From assembly GCA_964453035.1 (NCBI GenBank), contig CAYVOX010000077.1:1-14674 (forward strand): DNA of 14,674 nucleotides, read 5' to 3'. The stretch comes from CAYVOX01 sp964453035. Its GTDB lineage: Bacteria; Chloroflexota; Anaerolineae; Anaerolineales; Anaerolineaceae. The translations under genes were made by a program, and so were the position numbers. Below are positions 1 to 6,810 of this stretch, piece after piece (position 1 is the first letter of the stretch; every line of letters begins with the position of its first letter). The notes under the pieces are model-generated. The model was not told the DNA's origin. It ran no database searches and saw nothing but the letters and a program-made list of their open reading frames with translations.

Positions 1-12
1 ATTTTGATGGTT

Positions 13-1302
13 CTAGCGCTTGAGCGCTGACCAGCCCGCATACTTGGCGGTATCTTGCAGTTCGTTTTCGATGCGCAGCAGCTGGTTGTACTTGGCAACC
101 CGGTCGGAACGCGCCGGGGCGCCGGTCTTGATCTGGCCCATGTTGAGCGCCACAGCCAGGTCGGCAATGGTTGCATCTTCCGTTTCACCGGAGCGGTGAG
201 AGGTCACCGCCCGCCAGCCAGCGCGGTGGCAGGTTTCAACGGCTTCAATGGTCTCGGTGAGGCTGCCAATCTGGTTCAACTTGACAAGCAGGGCATTGGC
301 GGCTTTTTCCGCAATGCCGCGGCGCACGCGGGTGGGGTTGGTCACCAGCAGGTCGTCGCCCACAATCTGGATTTTGCCGCCCAGTTCGGCGGTGAGCAGC
401 TTCCAGCTCTCCCAGTCGTCCTGCGCCAGGCCGTCCTCAAGCGAGACGATTGGATATTGCTCCACCCAATTCTTCCAGAAGGCCACCATCTGCTCGCCGG
501 TCAGCTTCTTGCCTTCCTTGCGCAGGTTGTAGGTCTTGGTCTCTTCATCATAAAATTCCGAAGCGGCCGGGTCTAAGGCGATGGCCACCTGCTCGCCGGC
601 TTTGTAGCCCGCTTTGGCAATAGCTTCCAGGATGACTTCCACCGCTTCGGCATTGGTCTTCAGCGCCGGGGCGTAACCGCCTTCGTCGCCAACCAGGGTG
701 GCATAGCCGCGCGCCTTGAGTACGCCCTTGAGTGTGTGGTAGATTTCCGCGCCCCAGCGCAGACCTTCGGCAAAGGAGGGCGCGCCCAGGGGCATGACCA
801 TGAATTCCTGCGCGTCGGTTGATTGCCACGCGGTGTGTGCGCCGCCGTTAAGGATGTTCATCATCGGAACGGGCAACACATGCGCGTACACCCCACCGAT
901 GTAGCGGTAGAGCGGCAGTCCCAGCGAATTAGCTGCGGCCTTGGCTACTGCCAGGCTCGTTCCCAGGATGGCGTTGGCGCCCAGCTTGGACTTGTTGGGG
1001 GTACCGTCAAGATCCAGCATGGTCATATCAATGGCCTTCTGCTCAATTGCGTCCCAGCCAATCAGCGCATCGGCAATCTCGTTGTTGACGTGGTCAACTG
1101 CTTTGAGCGTGCCTTTGCCCAGGTAGTGGCTTTTGTCGCCGTCGCGCAGTTCAAGCGCTTCGTGAATGCCGGTTGATGCGCCGGAGGGAACCGCTGCGCG
1201 GCCCCAGCTGCCGTCCGCGAGGATCACTTCCACTTCCACTGTGGGGTTTCCGCGCGAATCCAGGATTTGTTGCGCCATAATTGAATCAATTGTCGTGTCC
1301 AT
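13..1302 (-). CDS. eno: Enolase (phosphopyruvate hydratase)
   Basis: Cytosolic glycolytic enzyme that interconverts 2-phosphoglycerate and phosphoenolpyruvate. The 429 residues match the usual bacterial length. Visible landmarks are the N-terminal ILDSRGNPTVEVEV segment, the SGASTG loop (40-45), E207 in GDEGGY, magnesium ligands D244 (DPAASEF), E289 (SLEDGL) and D316 (GDDLLVTN), catalytic K341 (VKLNQIGS) and H369 in SHRSGETED. All key residues are present, so it should be active. The ATG is preceded by a GAGG ribosome-binding sequence. The gene lies 123 bases downstream of pyrG in the same direction, with a possible promoter of its own in the gap. One oddity is the mobile catalytic loop after NGGAH (residues 157-164, TAWQSTDA), which seems one residue longer than the usual HADNNVDIQEF or HAENSTDFQEF pattern and holds a tryptophan. 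Identity is certain; the meaning of the loop change is not. Confidence 0.98.
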   Translation of the reverse strand: MDTTIDSIMAQQILDSRGNPTVEVEVILADGSWGRAAVPSGASTGIHEALELRDGDKSHYLGKGTLKAVDHVNNEIADALIGWDAIEQKAIDMTMLDLDGTPNKSKLGANAILGTSLAVAKAAANSLGLPLYRYIGGVYAHVLPVPMMNILNGGAHTAWQSTDAQEFMVMPLGAPSFAEGLRWGAEIYHTLKGVLKARGYATLVGDEGGYAPALKTNAEAVEVILEAIAKAGYKAGEQVAIALDPAASEFYDEETKTYNLRKEGKKLTGEQMVAFWKNWVEQYPIVSLEDGLAQDDWESWKLLTAELGGKIQIVGDDLLVTNPTRVRRGIAEKAANALLVKLNQIGSLTETIEAVETCHRAGWRAVTSHRSGETEDATIADLAVALNMGQIKTGAPARSDRVAKYNQLLRIENELQDTAKYAGWSALKR

Positions 1303-1368
1303 TGTTTTTCCTCGTCCTTTGAATGATGGCGATGACTCGCCTTTTTTATTAGAAAATCAATCCGAACA

Positions 1369-1374
1369 AGTATA
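1369..1374 (-). promoter_or_regulatory. Possible eno promoter (-10 box only)
   Basis: On the minus strand the AT-rich gap between pyrG and eno holds TATACT, about 66 bases before the eno ATG. I find no good -35 hexamer at 16-18 bases; the flanking DNA is simply A/T-rich. The predicted leader would be about 60 nt. No clear pyrG terminator lies in the gap, so eno could also be reached by read-through from pyrG. Confidence 0.4.
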
Positions 1375-1425
1375 ATCCAAAATTGTGATTTTTATTATTA
1401 ATCGTACACCTTTTATCACCCACCG

Positions 1426-3039
1426 TCACGCCATGCCTGCCTTGCGACCGGCAGCCTGCATGAAGGCTTTGAAGAGCGGGTGGGGGCGCTCCGGCCGGGA
1501 GAGAAACTCCGGGTGGAATTGCGTGCCCACCATGAAGGGGTGATCCACCAGTTCGGCAATCTCAACCAGGCGGCCATCCGGCGAGAGACCTGAAAAACGC
1601 ATGCCCTTCTCAATAAAGGCTTCCCGGTAGGCGTTGTTGAACTCCCAGCGGTGGCGGTGGCGTTCCTGAACCACTTCTTCGTTATAGGCCTGAGCCGCCA
1701 GCGTGCCCGGTTGCAAGTGGCACGGGTACAGACCCAGCCGCATCGTACCGCCCAGGTCGGCGATGGTTTGCTGCTCCAGCATCAGGTCAATCACCGGCGC
1801 GGGCGTGGAGCGGTCAAACTCCGAGCTGTTGGCGGCCTCCAGCCCCAGCATATTGCGGGCAAATTCCACCACCATCAGTTGCATGCCCAGGCACAGGCCC
1901 AGGTAGGGCACATTGTGGGTGCGGGCATGCTGCGCTGCCAGCACTTTGCCTTCAATTCCCCGGCTGCCAAACCCGCCCGGGACAATCACGCCGTCGGCCA
2001 GGCGCAGTACTTCCCAGCCGCGCCCTTTTTCCAACTCCGCCGAGTGCACCCATTCCAGTTCGAGCTCCACCCCTACGTGCAGGGCGGCATGTTTTAGCGC
2101 CTCGCGTACGCTGATGTAGGCATCGTGCAGTTCCACATATTTGCCCACCAGCGCAATTTTTACCGGTGGTTTGGGGCGTTTCACTTCTTGCATCAGCTTT
2201 TCCCACAGCGTCCAATCCGGCGGCTTGCGCGCCACCAGTCCCAGGCGCTTCATCACCAGGTCAGCCAGGCCGGCTTTCTCCAGCAGCAGGGGAATTTCAT
2301 ATAATATTGGAACGGTCACCATCGGGATGACCGCCTGTTTTTCGACGTCGCAGAACAGGGCAATTTTTTCACGCAGGGAGGAATCTACGGGGTGATCGGA
2401 GCGCGCCACGATGACATCCGGCGAAATACCGATGGAGCGCAGTTCGCGCACCGAGTGCTGGGTGGGTTTGGTCTTTAGCTCGCCGGTGGCGCCGATGTAG
2501 GGCAGCCAGGTGACGTGCACGTACATCATGTTCTCGCGCCCAAATTCAAAGCGCAGTTGGCGAATGGCCTCCAAAAAAGGCTGGCTTTCAATATCGCCCA
2601 CCGTGCCGCCCACTTCCACCAGAACAATCTCAGCGTCCATGGTTTTCGCCACGGCGTTAATCCGGCGTTTGATTTCGTTGGTGATGTGCGGAATTACCTG
2701 GATGGTGCCGCCCAGGAAGTCACCGTGACGCTCTTTGCTGATGACCTCGGCATAGACCTGCCCGGTGGTGGTGTTGCAGCCGCGGTTGAGGCGAATATCA
2801 ATGAAGCGCTCATAATGTCCCAGGTCCAGGTCCGTCTCAGCGCCGTCATCCAGCACAAAAACCTCGCCGTGCTGGTAGGGGCTCATCGTGCCCGGGTCAA
2901 CATTGATGTAGGGATCCAATTTTTGAATGGCAACCTTGAACCCCCGTTCTTTCAGCAGCCTGCCCAGCGCAGCCGCGGTGACGCCTTTACCCACTGAGCT
3001 GACCACGCCGCCGGTGAAAAAAATGAATTTTGTCGCCAT
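1426..3039 (-). CDS. pyrG: CTP synthase (glutamine-hydrolysing)
   Basis: Makes CTP from UTP, ATP and glutamine, the last step of de novo pyrimidine nucleotide synthesis, in the cytosol. The 537 residues fit the family. The N-terminal synthetase domain (about 1-270) opens with FIFFTGGVVSSVGKG, the dethiobiotin-synthetase-like P-loop, followed by KLDPYINVDPGTMSPYQHGE and the EVGGTVGDIES stretch (142-152). The C-terminal class I glutamine amidotransferase domain (about 293-530) shows the oxyanion loop PGGFGSRG (354-361), nucleophile C383 in GLCLGMQ, and the H509/E511 pair in QFHPEF. The complete triad means glutamine-dependent activity is expected. The start has AGGAGA (bases 3044-3049) four bases upstream. 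No promoter is evident in the roughly 40 bases between the upstream hairpin and the ATG, so pyrG may depend on controlled read-through of that hairpin. Confidence 0.98.
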   Translation of the reverse strand: MATKFIFFTGGVVSSVGKGVTAAALGRLLKERGFKVAIQKLDPYINVDPGTMSPYQHGEVFVLDDGAETDLDLGHYERFIDIRLNRGCNTTTGQVYAEVISKERHGDFLGGTIQVIPHITNEIKRRINAVAKTMDAEIVLVEVGGTVGDIESQPFLEAIRQLRFEFGRENMMYVHVTWLPYIGATGELKTKPTQHSVRELRSIGISPDVIVARSDHPVDSSLREKIALFCDVEKQAVIPMVTVPILYEIPLLLEKAGLADLVMKRLGLVARKPPDWTLWEKLMQEVKRPKPPVKIALVGKYVELHDAYISVREALKHAALHVGVELELEWVHSAELEKGRGWEVLRLADGVIVPGGFGSRGIEGKVLAAQHARTHNVPYLGLCLGMQLMVVEFARNMLGLEAANSSEFDRSTPAPVIDLMLEQQTIADLGGTMRLGLYPCHLQPGTLAAQAYNEEVVQERHRHRWEFNNAYREAFIEKGMRFSGLSPDGRLVEIAELVDHPFMVGTQFHPEFLSRPERPHPLFKAFMQAAGRKAGMA

Positions 3040-3074
3040 TGTCTCTCCTGATGTGGGTTGTTCGGCACTGACTT

Positions 3075-3120
3075 AAAAAGGATGGGTCTTGGCGGGATTT
3101 TGTACCCGCCAAGACCCATC
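3075..3120 (-). terminator. Strong intrinsic terminator between the S1 gene and pyrG
   Basis: A perfect 16-bp inverted repeat (arms 3081-3096 and 3105-3120) encloses an 8-base loop. On the minus strand the hairpin is followed by CTTTTTAAG, that is, a U-run. The orientation therefore fits transcripts of the S1 gene, whose stop codon lies 20 bases upstream. Because pyrG begins only about 40 bases beyond and shows no promoter of its own, the structure could instead be a pyrG attenuator (see findings). Confidence 0.9.
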
Positions 3121-3140
3121 ATATCCGGCACCTGAGAGCC

Positions 3141-3989
3141 TTATGCGCTCTTTGGTTTGTTCACTAAAGTGCGAGATAAGATATCTTCCTGTTCCTGCGA
3201 AACGGTCTTGGCCTTGCGGGATTTATCCTCTGCTGCCTGCTTTTTGCTCTTGGCGCGTTCCATTGCTTCGCGGATGGCAATTTCCATCGCGGTAGGCTCT
3301 GCTTCTGCAACCGGCTGCTGATCGGAAAGATTCGCCAGCAGTTCAACCGATTCTTCTCCGCCTTCCTGGTTGCGGCGGCGCGGCGCCTTCTTGGGGCGGC
3401 GAACAACTTTTTCCCTGGGCTGCAAGGCTTCCACCTGCCGCACGGGTTCTTCCACCTTCACCGGTTCGGGGATCAACGCCTTCATACTCAGTTTAATCTG
3501 CTTCTTGCGGCGGTTGACGTCCAGCACCTGGGCTTCAATTTCGTCATCTTCCTTGACCACATCACCGGGCGTGCGCACATAACCGTGAGCCATCTCGCTG
3601 ATATGCACCAGGCCGGGCCGTTCCGCGCCAATTTCCACAAATGCGCCAAATTTCTCAAGGCGCACCACTTTCCCCTTGACGGTCATGCCTTTTTTGATAT
3701 CTCGCCATTCCAGGTCGAGCGGTTTAAGCATGGTCAGCTCAACATGGTCTGCGAGGACTTTTTTAACCCAGACTTCAACTTCTTGGCCAACTTGCAGCAC
3801 ATCCTCCACGCGCTTGATCGGCTCGTTATTAGCCGACACCAGCTGCGAGATGTGGATGACTGCGGGTGTGCCGGTACCAATATCCAACACAGCCCCGGCC
3901 AGGCTGATTTTTACCACCTTGCCTGTAAAATGTGCTTTTGTTTTTATTCCTACAGCGCGGTCTGTCTCCGCAACGACGCTCGATTCCAT
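3141..3989 (-). CDS. Two-domain S1 RNA-binding protein with charged tail
   Basis: Predicted cytosolic RNA-binding protein of 282 residues. Two S1 (OB-fold) repeats are seen. Repeat one covers about 18-88 (HFTGKVVKISLAGAVLDIG, then VIHISQL, then GQEVEVWVKKV). Repeat two covers about 100-171 (GMTVKGKVVRLEKFGAFVEI, PGLVHISEM, LDVNRRKKQIKLSMKAL) and is nearly canonical. The tail (about 172-282) is low-complexity: a basic patch (VVRRPKKAPRRR, 195-206), then an acidic/glutamine stretch and a probable helix rich in K, E and A. It is much shorter than ribosomal protein S1 (four to six repeats), so it is better seen as an S1-like translation or mRNA-handling factor than as the ribosomal protein itself. 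The GGGAGAG ribosome-binding site lies 7 bases before the ATG. It has a consensus promoter, so high expression is likely. The exact role is unknown. Confidence 0.9.
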   Translation of the reverse strand: MESSVVAETDRAVGIKTKAHFTGKVVKISLAGAVLDIGTGTPAVIHISQLVSANNEPIKRVEDVLQVGQEVEVWVKKVLADHVELTMLKPLDLEWRDIKKGMTVKGKVVRLEKFGAFVEIGAERPGLVHISEMAHGYVRTPGDVVKEDDEIEAQVLDVNRRKKQIKLSMKALIPEPVKVEEPVRQVEALQPREKVVRRPKKAPRRRNQEGGEESVELLANLSDQQPVAEAEPTAMEIAIREAMERAKSKKQAAEDKSRKAKTVSQEQEDILSRTLVNKPKSA

Positions 3990-4026
3990 AGAGCAACTCT
4001 CCCAGATTTATTGATTGCAGCCCCTG

Positions 4027-4054
4027 ATTATACCATCAATGGAGCAACTGTCAA
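4027..4054 (-). promoter_or_regulatory. Consensus housekeeping promoter of the S1 gene
   Basis: On the minus strand a perfect -35 TTGACA (4049-4054) and a perfect -10 TATAAT (4027-4032) are separated by 16 bases. The expected start is near base 4020, giving a leader of about 30 nt that ends in a good ribosome-binding site. This is the best match to the sigma-70 consensus in the window. It separates S1-gene expression from tilS, whose stop lies about 54 bases upstream of the -35 box. Confidence 0.88.
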
Positions 4055-4107
4055 ACAACTGGATTGAATTTGTGACATTTTTAACATATTTTAAGGAGGA
4101 ATGGCGC

Positions 4108-5553
4108 TCACTCTCTTGCTTGCTCCTCAGACGATTGCATATGCAGGGCTACTACCCGCCGGGTGGCCTCCGTGAGCCGAAAGGCATGCCCCGGCTGGTA
4201 ACCCGGCGCCCATGCCGCGCGTTCTCCGCTCCACACCAGCGGCCAGGTGGATCGCGCTCGCCGGGAAAGCTTTTTGTTCACCCAGTAATCTGAAAACCTC
4301 AAGCTGTGACCGTCCATCCCCAGCGGTTGGAAGCGCTCGCCTTCGCGGGCGGTACGCACCACCAGGGGAAGCTCCAGCTTATCGGCATCCAGCCAGCAGC
4401 GAAAGCGGTCAGCCGATTGAGCCAGCAGGCACTCTCGGTCAAATTCCGTCATCAGCTCTGCACTCAGCTGCCAGCCTCCGTCCAGCGTCACCTCCCCCGG
4501 AACGGGCAGCAGTACCGGTTTAGCCGGATCCATCCACGGCCAATCGTCATCCAGAATTGGTGCCCCCCAGCGTGCTGTGAAGAGCCTGTCACCCTCAATG
4601 AACAGGTAAAGGCCTTTGACCAGGTTGCTCTGCAGGCGGGCGTTGGGGGTGCGCGCAAAGGCCAGCCCGCGCTCAATCACTTCATAGTCAATATCCCGCA
4701 AATCCGGCAGCAGGTGGGCTGCAGCCCCACGCAGCAGGCTGCGCTGCTGACCAACCGGCAGGGCCAGAAACGCCACCAGCGCAAAACTCACGTAATGCTT
4801 GCGCCGTTGTTCACGGCAGGCTAACCGCGCGGTTGCCAGGGCCTCTTCCACCACGGCGTAATCTCCTGCCAGCGATTGCGCCGCGCGCCACAGCACCTTC
4901 TTGATGCGTGGGTTGTAGCTTTGCAGGGTTGGCAGCAGTTCCCAGCGCAGGCGGTTTCTGAAGAAGGCTGTATCCTGGTTGCTTTCGTCCATGCGCGGCT
5001 CCAGGTTGCGCTCGCGGCAGTAAGTCAGCACCTCTTCGCGCCAGGTGGCCAGTAAAGGGCGCACCAGCGGCAGCCGCGAGCCCCATTCCCGCCCGCTCGC
5101 GTGGAAAACCATGCCCTTCAACCCACCCAGCCCCGCTCCGCGCAGCAGGTGCATCAACACGGTTTCCACCTGGTCATCGGCGGTGTGCGCCACCGCCACG
5201 GCCTGCGCTTCAAAGCTGGCGGCTTGCTCAAACAGGAACTGGTAGCGGGCTTTGCGCGCTGCCTCCTCAACCGAAAGACGCGCCTCGCGTGCAAAGACGG
5301 CGATATCCCGCTGCGTGCTGGTAAAAGGCAGATGGCGACTCCCGGCTTGCTGGCGAACAAATTCCGCATCCTCGGCGGAGGAAGGCCTGAGGCAGTGGTC
5401 GAAATGTGCCACTACCAGCCTGTACCCCAGGACGTGCAGCACATCCATCAGGCACAGGCTATCCGGTCCGCCCGAGACGCCCACCAGCACCACCTGCGCG
5501 GTGGAAAGATGGCATTCCTCTTGCAATACGTATCGAAGGCGAGCCAGATCCAT
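4108..5553 (-). CDS. tilS: tRNA(Ile)-lysidine synthetase
   Basis: Modifies C34 of the tRNA-Ile CAU anticodon to lysidine using ATP and lysine, so that AUA codons are read as isoleucine; essential in most bacteria. The 481 residues match the long, multi-domain form. The N-terminal PP-loop ATPase domain shows VSGGPDSL (26-33), AHFDHCLRP (49-57), HTADDQVET (123-131) and DESNQDTAFFRNRLRWELLP (189-208). The C-terminal substrate-binding and TilS-C region (about 390-470) includes VRTAREGERFQPLGM and FSDYWVNKKLSRRAR. No ribosome-binding sequence precedes the ATG; a -10 box sits so close that the message should be leaderless. It is divergent from the receiver/CpaE gene and followed by the S1 gene in the same direction. 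In some bacteria tilS neighbours hpt and ftsH; neither is visible here. Confidence 0.96.
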   Translation of the reverse strand: MDLARLRYVLQEECHLSTAQVVLVGVSGGPDSLCLMDVLHVLGYRLVVAHFDHCLRPSSAEDAEFVRQQAGSRHLPFTSTQRDIAVFAREARLSVEEAARKARYQFLFEQAASFEAQAVAVAHTADDQVETVLMHLLRGAGLGGLKGMVFHASGREWGSRLPLVRPLLATWREEVLTYCRERNLEPRMDESNQDTAFFRNRLRWELLPTLQSYNPRIKKVLWRAAQSLAGDYAVVEEALATARLACREQRRKHYVSFALVAFLALPVGQQRSLLRGAAAHLLPDLRDIDYEVIERGLAFARTPNARLQSNLVKGLYLFIEGDRLFTARWGAPILDDDWPWMDPAKPVLLPVPGEVTLDGGWQLSAELMTEFDRECLLAQSADRFRCWLDADKLELPLVVRTAREGERFQPLGMDGHSLRFSDYWVNKKLSRRARSTWPLVWSGERAAWAPGYQPGHAFRLTEATRRVVALHMQSSEEQARE

Positions 5554-5560
5554 GTTAAAG

Positions 5561-5569
5561 ATTATAGCA
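5561..5569 (-). promoter_or_regulatory. Extended -10 promoter of tilS (leaderless)
   Basis: The minus strand reads TGCTATAAT, an extended -10 element with a perfect hexamer (5561-5566). Only seven bases separate the hexamer from the tilS ATG, so transcription should start at the A of the ATG or one base before it. No recognisable -35 is present (AAGAGA at the expected place), which is usual for extended -10 promoters. Confidence 0.75.
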
Positions 5570-5587
5570 TTGCACGCCGATTTTCTC

Positions 5588-5616
5588 TTGCCTCTCGCTT
5601 AATCTTATGCTAGACT
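5588..5616 (+). promoter_or_regulatory. Probable promoter of the receiver/CpaE-sirtuin unit
   Basis: TTGCCT (5588-5593) and TAGACT (5611-5616) are separated by 17 bases. Each matches the sigma-70 consensus at four of six positions. The start would be near 5623, leaving a leader of about 32 nt. A short hairpin (5615-5620 with 5628-5633, one G-T pair) overlaps the start. It is back to back with the tilS promoter. Confidence 0.45.
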
Positions 5617-5655
5617 GGCTTCAGCACAGCCGGTGATGTCAGAACGAGGTTGACG

Positions 5656-6810
5656 ATGCCCGAAAAAGTCTTGATTGTTGATGATGACCTAGAGACCCTG
5701 CGCCTGGTAGGGTTGATGTTGCAGCGCCAGGGGTTTGTTATCGTCGCGGCCAACAACGGCACCCAGGCTCTCAACCAGGCCCGCGCAGAACTGCCGGATT
5801 TGATTATCCTGGACGTGATGATGCCGGACATGGATGGCTATGCCGTTGCCCGCCAGTTGCGCAAGGAACCCGAGACTGCGTCAATCCCCATTCTCATGTT
5901 CACCGCCAAGGGCATGGTGGAGGATAAAGTTGCAGGTTACGAAGCCGGCGCGGATGAGTACCTCACCAAACCCATCCACCCTGTGGAACTGGTGGCGCGC
6001 CTGCGCTCGCTGCTCACCCGCGGTAAAAGCCGCCCCGCAGCTCCGCAGCCTTCCACGCCGCAGGGGTATGTCATCGGCGTGGTCTCTCCCAAGGGTGGCG
6101 TGGGTGTATCGTCCCTGGTGCTCAACCTGGCTATCAGCTACCACAACAAAACACGCGGGGATGTGATTGCTGCTGAAGTGCGGCCCGGTCACGGCACCTG
6201 GGGTTTGGAACTGGGCTTCGCCAACCCCACTGGCCTCAATGATTTGCTGGCCAAGCGTCCCTCGGAAATCACCCCTCAGGTGGTTGAAAAATCCCTGACC
6301 CAGACCACCTACGGCGTGCGCTGCCTGTTCTCTTCCCCGCGCGCGCGCGATATTGAAGCCGTGCACGCCTCCGAGCAGTTGGACATCGTCCTCAATACAC
6401 TGCCCCGCCTTGCCCCCCTGGTATTGCTGGATATCGGCGCCAACATATGGCCCAATTTCGGGTTGGTGCTATCCTCCTGCCAGGAAGCGATGGTCGTCAC
6501 CGAACCCTACCCCGGGATTATGCCCCTCACACGTGTTTTCATTGAAGAGCTGGTTGACCGCGGTTTTGGCAAGACCAAGCTCATGACCCTCGTCATGGTC
6601 AACCGGGTACGCGCCGATGTTCAACTTTCGGTCACCCAGGTGCAGGATACCCTCGGTCGCCAGGTGGTCCAGGTCATCCCCCCCGCACCAGAAATTGCCT
6701 ACCAGGCTGCGATGCGCAGCGTTCCTTTAATCCTCGTTCAACCCGAAGGTTTGCTGGCGCAGCAGTTCACGCGCCTGGCAGAACTGGTTGCCACCCGCGT
6801 TAAACCATGA
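5656..6810 (+). CDS. Response regulator receiver fused to CpaE/TadZ-like atypical ATPase
   Basis: A 384-residue two-domain protein. I chose ATG 5656 over the in-frame TTG at 5650 because GAGG (5646-5649) sits six bases before the ATG. Residues 1-122 form a complete receiver: acidic pocket D9-D11, phospho-acceptor D53 in IILDVMMPDMDG, T83, and K105 in LTKP. After a short Pro/Ala linker (about 123-136), residues 137-384 look like the SIMIBI/MinD-type fold of CpaE and TadZ, which act in polar localisation of Tad/Flp pili. The deviant Walker A reads PKGGVGVSS (145-153): signature lysine K146 is kept but the P-loop lysine is V151, and the usual LLIDxDxxxG strand is AAEVRPGHG. Nucleotide hydrolysis is therefore doubtful. 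No histidine kinase or Tad pilus gene lies nearby. The ATGA overlap with the sirtuin suggests a joint role, which is unknown. Confidence 0.88.
   Translation: MPEKVLIVDDDLETLRLVGLMLQRQGFVIVAANNGTQALNQARAELPDLIILDVMMPDMDGYAVARQLRKEPETASIPILMFTAKGMVEDKVAGYEAGADEYLTKPIHPVELVARLRSLLTRGKSRPAAPQPSTPQGYVIGVVSPKGGVGVSSLVLNLAISYHNKTRGDVIAAEVRPGHGTWGLELGFANPTGLNDLLAKRPSEITPQVVEKSLTQTTYGVRCLFSSPRARDIEAVHASEQLDIVLNTLPRLAPLVLLDIGANIWPNFGLVLSSCQEAMVVTEPYPGIMPLTRVFIEELVDRGFGKTKLMTLVMVNRVRADVQLSVTQVQDTLGRQVVQVIPPAPEIAYQAAMRSVPLILVQPEGLLAQQFTRLAELVATRVKP

Noticed and set aside
13..1302. Long open frames on the plus strand opposite eno, pyrG, tilS and mutL, and out-of-frame ones within the plus-strand genes.
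   Set aside because: They are what GC-rich coding DNA gives in its other frames. They lack family motifs and ribosome-binding sites, while the gene on the opposite strand or in the other frame is clearly real.
1328..1347. Short GGCGA/TCGCC hairpin followed by six T on the plus strand, terminator-like.
   Set aside because: The stem is only five bp and no plus-strand gene precedes it. On the minus strand it falls in the eno leader with the run on the wrong side, so it is not a supported terminator.
1371..1376. Plus-strand TATAAT in the pyrG-eno gap.
   Set aside because: It overlaps the minus-strand TATACT in very AT-rich DNA, has no good -35, and no plus-strand gene follows; it would only give antisense RNA to pyrG.
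4093..4175. Plus-strand AAGGAGG followed by ATG at 4101 and a 24-codon reading frame.
   Set aside because: Only one base separates the Shine-Dalgarno-like sequence from the ATG, the frame is antisense to the tilS 3' end, and no plus-strand promoter precedes it.
5650..5655. In-frame TTG two codons upstream of the receiver/CpaE ATG as start.
   Set aside because: GAGG runs directly into the TTG with no spacing; the ATG at 5656 has proper spacing and gives the usual short lead-in to a receiver domain.
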